From positions 1 through 64,000 of the forward strand of contig CAYPGR010000004.1 in the NCBI GenBank assembly GCA_964410505.1: a DNA stretch of 64,000 bases, in the 5' to 3' direction. This DNA comes from UBA1361 sp041656375. Lineage in GTDB: Bacteria > Bacillota_I > Bacilli_A > RFN20 > CAG-826. Below, in pieces: positions 61,873-64,000 of the stretch. The position numbers and the translations under genes are program-made. Position 1 is the first letter of the stretch; every line of letters begins with the position of its first letter. A model generated the notes under the pieces. That model saw nothing but the letters and a program-made list of their open reading frames with translations, ran no database searches and was not told the origin of the DNA.

Positions 61873-62874
61873 ATGGAAATCTTTAAAGCAGGTCAAATTC
61901 ATAACTTAACGTTAAGAAACAAAATTATGATGGCTCCGATGTGTATGTATGAAAGTGATGCTAGTGGTGTCGTGAAACCGTTTCATATGGCCCATTATGT
62001 AGCGCGTGGATATGGCGGGGTCGGCCTTGTTATTCAAGAAGCAACAGCGGTATTGAAAAATGGCCGCATTAGTGCGAATGATCTTGGCATCTGGGCTGAT
62101 GAACACGTTGAAGGACTCAAAAACCTCGTCTCTTTCGTGCATACGTCTGGGGCAAAAATGGGGATTCAACTTGGACATGCAGGCCGAAAATGCGGGGTCC
62201 AGCATGATCGTATAATAGCCCCAAGTGCGATGGCATTTAGTGACCGTTATGCTACCCCAGTCGCTCTTGACAAAACGGAAATTGAACTTATTATTAAAGC
62301 CTTTGGGAATGCTGCAAGACGGGCCATCGTCGCCGGTTACGATTATATCGAAGTGCATGCCGCACATGGGTATTTGATTAATCAATTTCTCTCCCCTTTA
62401 ACGAATAAAAGAACCGACGATTATGGCGGTTCATTAACCAATCGCGTCCGTTTTCTAAAAGAAATATTACTCGAAATTCGTCAATACTGGTCTGGCCCAG
62501 TTGCAGTCCGGGTGAGTGCTGAAGAATATAGTGAAAATGGTCACCATCCGCTAGATACAGTTAAGGTATTAGAAGAAGTCCGCGATCTGATTGATATTGT
62601 TAATGTATCATCTGGGGGTGTCGTTCCAGTTGTTCCACCTGTTTACCCAGGATACCAAATTCCTTTTGCGAAAGTCATCAAGGAAGCGGGTTTTAAAGTA
62701 ATAGGTGGTGGCCTCCTTGAAGGGGTGCCGATGATGAATCAAATCCTCAAAGAAAAACAATTTGATTTCATTTATTTGGGACGGGAACTATTGCTTAATC
62801 CCTATTTTGTGATTAAAGAAGCCAAGAAAATAGATCATGAACAAGCATTAAATGCATATAAACGTGGTTTTTAG
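61873..62874 (+). CDS. namA: Old yellow enzyme, YqjM/NamA-like NADPH oxidoreductase
   Basis: 333 residues, an FMN barrel. MMAPMCMYES (about 21), the Cys and Tyr of the YqjM subclass, GIQLGHAGRK (about 97), HAAHGYLINQFLSPLTNKR (about 161; substrate-binding His pair and Tyr) and a late GR in YLGRELL are visible. It reduces activated C=C bonds. AGAGGA lies upstream. It uses FMN, consistent with the riboflavin uptake gene in the window. Confidence 0.93.
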   Translation: MEIFKAGQIHNLTLRNKIMMAPMCMYESDASGVVKPFHMAHYVARGYGGVGLVIQEATAVLKNGRISANDLGIWADEHVEGLKNLVSFVHTSGAKMGIQLGHAGRKCGVQHDRIIAPSAMAFSDRYATPVALDKTEIELIIKAFGNAARRAIVAGYDYIEVHAAHGYLINQFLSPLTNKRTDDYGGSLTNRVRFLKEILLEIRQYWSGPVAVRVSAEEYSENGHHPLDTVKVLEEVRDLIDIVNVSSGGVVPVVPPVYPGYQIPFAKVIKEAGFKVIGGGLLEGVPMMNQILKEKQFDFIYLGRELLLNPYFVIKEAKKIDHEQALNAYKRGF

Positions 62875-62923
62875 GTGAAATTTGTCATAATCATTTATGA
62901 GAGAAAATGGAGGATGATTCACA

Positions 62924-63451
62924 ATGAAAAACTCAATTTATGACCTGAGTGTCAAGCGTGTCGACGGTAGTGAACAATCATTAAAAGCGTACGAAGGAAA
63001 AGTCTTATTGATCTTTAACTCTGCCACTAAATGCGGCTTTACGGTCCAATATGATGCGATTGAAGCCCTACACGAAAAATACCATGGTCAAGGGTTAGAA
63101 GTGCTTGATTTTCCATCCAATCAATTCATGAACCAAGCACCAGGCACAAGTGAACAAATTGCGACTTATTGTCGAGTAACCTTTAATACAAAATTTGAAA
63201 CTTTTCAAAAAATTAATGTAAATGGTAAAGATCAAAGTCCGCTTTTCGCCTTTTTAAAAGCAGCGCAACCACAAGACTTTCCCCTACGGAAACGCTCCTT
63301 TATTCAAAAACTATTCCGCAAAAAAGAAGATATCTCTTGGAACTTTACAAAATTTTTAGTGGATCGACAAGGTCATGTTGTTAAGCGATATGCGCCCCGG
63401 ATCAAGCCCGAAGATATGGAAGCCGATATTGTCACACTGTTACAGAAGTAG
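62924..63451 (+). CDS. Glutathione peroxidase family thiol peroxidase
   Basis: 175 residues. The peroxidatic Cys37 is in NSATKCGFT (a Cys, not selenocysteine); the Gln in FPSNQF and the Trp in ISWNFTKFL complete the catalytic triad. Bacterial Cys-type members usually use thioredoxin. The start has GGAGGA; an extended -10-like TGT-CATAAT is at about 62883-62891. A small extra loop (about 127-140) is Arg/Lys-rich. Confidence 0.92.
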   Translation: MKNSIYDLSVKRVDGSEQSLKAYEGKVLLIFNSATKCGFTVQYDAIEALHEKYHGQGLEVLDFPSNQFMNQAPGTSEQIATYCRVTFNTKFETFQKINVNGKDQSPLFAFLKAAQPQDFPLRKRSFIQKLFRKKEDISWNFTKFLVDRQGHVVKRYAPRIKPEDMEADIVTLLQK

Positions 63452-63468
63452 TTACAATTTATCATAAA

Positions 63469-63498
63469 AAAAGCTCACGATATGTGAGCTTTTATTTT
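63469..63498 (+). terminator. Terminator of peroxidase gene
   Basis: AAAAGCTCAC pairs with GTGAGCTTTT across a 5-base loop, followed by a T-rich tail. Confidence 0.85.
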
Positions 63499-63503
63499 GT
63501 GGA

Positions 63504-63558
63504 TGGTGCCCGGGGCCGGACTTGAACCGGCACGGTGTCGCCACCGCAGGATTTTAAG
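63504..63558 (-). tRNA. tRNA-Leu(UAA) 3' fragment, probable attachment-site remnant
   Basis: Read on the minus strand: anticodon loop CTTAAAA (63558-63552), stem part TCCTG, a long variable arm, T-arm GCCGG/CCGGC with loop TTCAAGT, acceptor CCCGGGC, discriminator A and CCA (63506-63504). Bases beyond the loop (63559 on) read actgt on the plus strand, not the tcctg needed to close the anticodon stem, and no D-arm or 5' acceptor GCCCGGG follows. The gene is therefore only a 3' half. This is the classic left behind by integration into the anticodon loop of a tRNA gene. Confidence 0.8.
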
Positions 63559-63643
63559 ACTGTTGGTTATTCGCAACTTCAAAAAATAGCAAACTTAACC
63601 AAACCACAAAATATATCGCATTTAAAACAATTTACAGTCTTAA
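63554..63643. repeat. Inverted repeat at the tRNA fragment boundary
   Basis: TTAAGACTGT (63554-63563) is repeated in inverse as ACAGTCTTAA (63634-63643). The left arm begins inside the tRNA anticodon loop. The 70 bases between are AT-rich. The arms could be recombinase binding sites of an integrated element. Confidence 0.6.
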
Positions 63644-63718
63644 TTTGTAGAAGAACAAATTTCTAATGTTTGATTAAGTATGTTAAAATAAAAATACTAT
63701 GTATTTGAGGAACACCAA

Positions 63719-64000
63719 ATGTTTAAAGAATTTTTGAATGATCGTGTAGATCTACCTAAACTAAAACGTTTTGCAATTTTAGGCAACTCTAAAACCAACG
63801 ACTTTGAGAGAAAATTAGATTATTTAATTAATGTTGCGGAAAAAGAAAATTGGGATCAAACCGACATTCACACTGGAAGGAAAAATTCCACCATTTTTTA
63901 TTATATTGTTCATACGTTTGATCGAATTCATACTCAAAAAAAGATCTATTTTGACGATAATTATGAAAATTCCTTTTTCAACACAGGTTTGATGGACAGT
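63719..64000 (+). CDS. DUF3825-like protein, 5' part, cut by window edge
   Basis: The frame is open from ATG 63719 (with GAGGAAC before it) to the window end, giving 94 residues. The segments YYIVHTFDRI (about 64-73) and FFNTGLMD (about 86-93) resemble DUF3825 proteins, which are found in phage and island contexts; the function is unknown. An extended -10 TG-T-TAAAAT lies at 63681-63689. Its position just past the tRNA fragment makes it the first visible gene of the putative island. Confidence 0.6.
   Translation, partial: MFKEFLNDRVDLPKLKRFAILGNSKTNDFERKLDYLINVAEKENWDQTDIHTGRKNSTIFYYIVHTFDRIHTQKKIYFDDNYENSFFNTGLMDS

Noticed and set aside
62924..63451. Selenoprotein glutathione peroxidase
   Set aside because: The active-site codon at residue 37 is TGC (Cys), not TGA, and no SECIS-like hairpin is needed.
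63504..63643. Group I intron in tRNA-Leu(UAA), as known from cyanobacteria and plastids
   Set aside because: The whole anticodon loop including its 5' bases is kept on the 3' side, the base before it is not the required G after U34, no group I core is visible, and no 5' half follows; an attachment-site remnant explains it better.
1..64000. Mycoplasma-type code (TGA = Trp)
   Set aside because: Several genes end in TGA at tight overlaps with neighbours (sufC, miaB, miaA), and Trp is encoded by TGG at conserved positions.
1..64000. CRISPR arrays, insertion sequences or transposase genes
   Set aside because: No regularly spaced repeats, terminal inverted repeats with a transposase frame, or cas-like genes were seen.

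Overview
The window is a dense, low-GC chromosomal segment (GC content not computed) from a member of the Firmicutes, most likely class Bacilli or a Mollicutes/Erysipelotrichia-related lineage. Support comes from Bacillus-like gene order (mnmG-rsmG-parA-parB; der-gpsA-hup; dnaD-nth-recU-gpsB-rnpB; pgsA-cinA-recA-rny-ymdB-miaB-ricA-mutS-mutL), a type B RNase P RNA, the RNA polymerase delta subunit, RNase Y, YhaM, NrnA and SufU. TGA is used as a genuine stop (e.g. sufC, miaB, miaA), so the genetic code is the standard bacterial one. Genes that sit inside these blocks in Bacillus subtilis are absent (spoIVA between gpsA and hup; spoVS and cotE in the rny-mutS block; ponA beside recU), which suggests a non-sporulating, streamlined organism. 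Species cannot be told.

Layout. 1-10.4 kb: end of a tRNA-Leu(UAG), small membrane proteins, a hydrolase and GH3 glycosidase pair, a flippase-like membrane protein with a GT4 glycolipid-type glycosyltransferase, recX and yhaM. 10.4-14.3 kb (minus): HIT protein and two PrsA-like lipoproteins. 14.4-21.7 kb: sufCDSUB coupled to mnmG-rsmG. 21.7-24.4 kb: parA-parB, FMN-riboswitch-controlled riboflavin transporter, ferredoxin. 24.5-31.9 kb: cmk-der-gpsA, hup, a truncated CCA enzyme, a GlmS with a degenerate glutaminase half, dnaD, nth. 31.9-33.2 kb (minus): recU and a DEDDh exonuclease. 33.3-36.1 kb: gpsB, rnpB, pgsA, cinA, recA. 36.4-52.1 kb: RNase Y block, mismatch repair, miaA, fhs, DUF951 and a three-gene ABC exporter whose first ATPase seems to start at AUU. 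52.2-61.4 kb: cold-shock protein, ychF, then argS-rpoE-fba-nrnA-cysQ and two 5'-nucleotidase-like lipoproteins. 61.5-63.5 kb: NifU-like protein, old yellow enzyme, glutathione peroxidase.

At the right edge, a tRNA-Leu(UAA) is represented only by its 3' part, from the anticodon loop to CCA; beyond it the sequence changes to an AT-rich stretch with a short inverted repeat and the start of a DUF3825-like gene. This looks like the left boundary of an integrated genomic island whose body lies outside the window.

Functional links: Fe-S assembly (Suf, NifU-like) would serve MiaB, Nth and ferredoxin; RNase Y, its likely specificity factor RicA, YhaM and NrnA are a set of RNA-turnover enzymes; NrnA, CysQ and the two surface 5'-nucleotidases form a plausible nucleotide-recycling operon. 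Most striking are the GlmS with lost glutaminase residues, a recurring promoter arrangement that puts the -10 box 6-7 bases before ATG (predicted leaderless mRNAs), the AUU start, and the tRNA-Leu island boundary.
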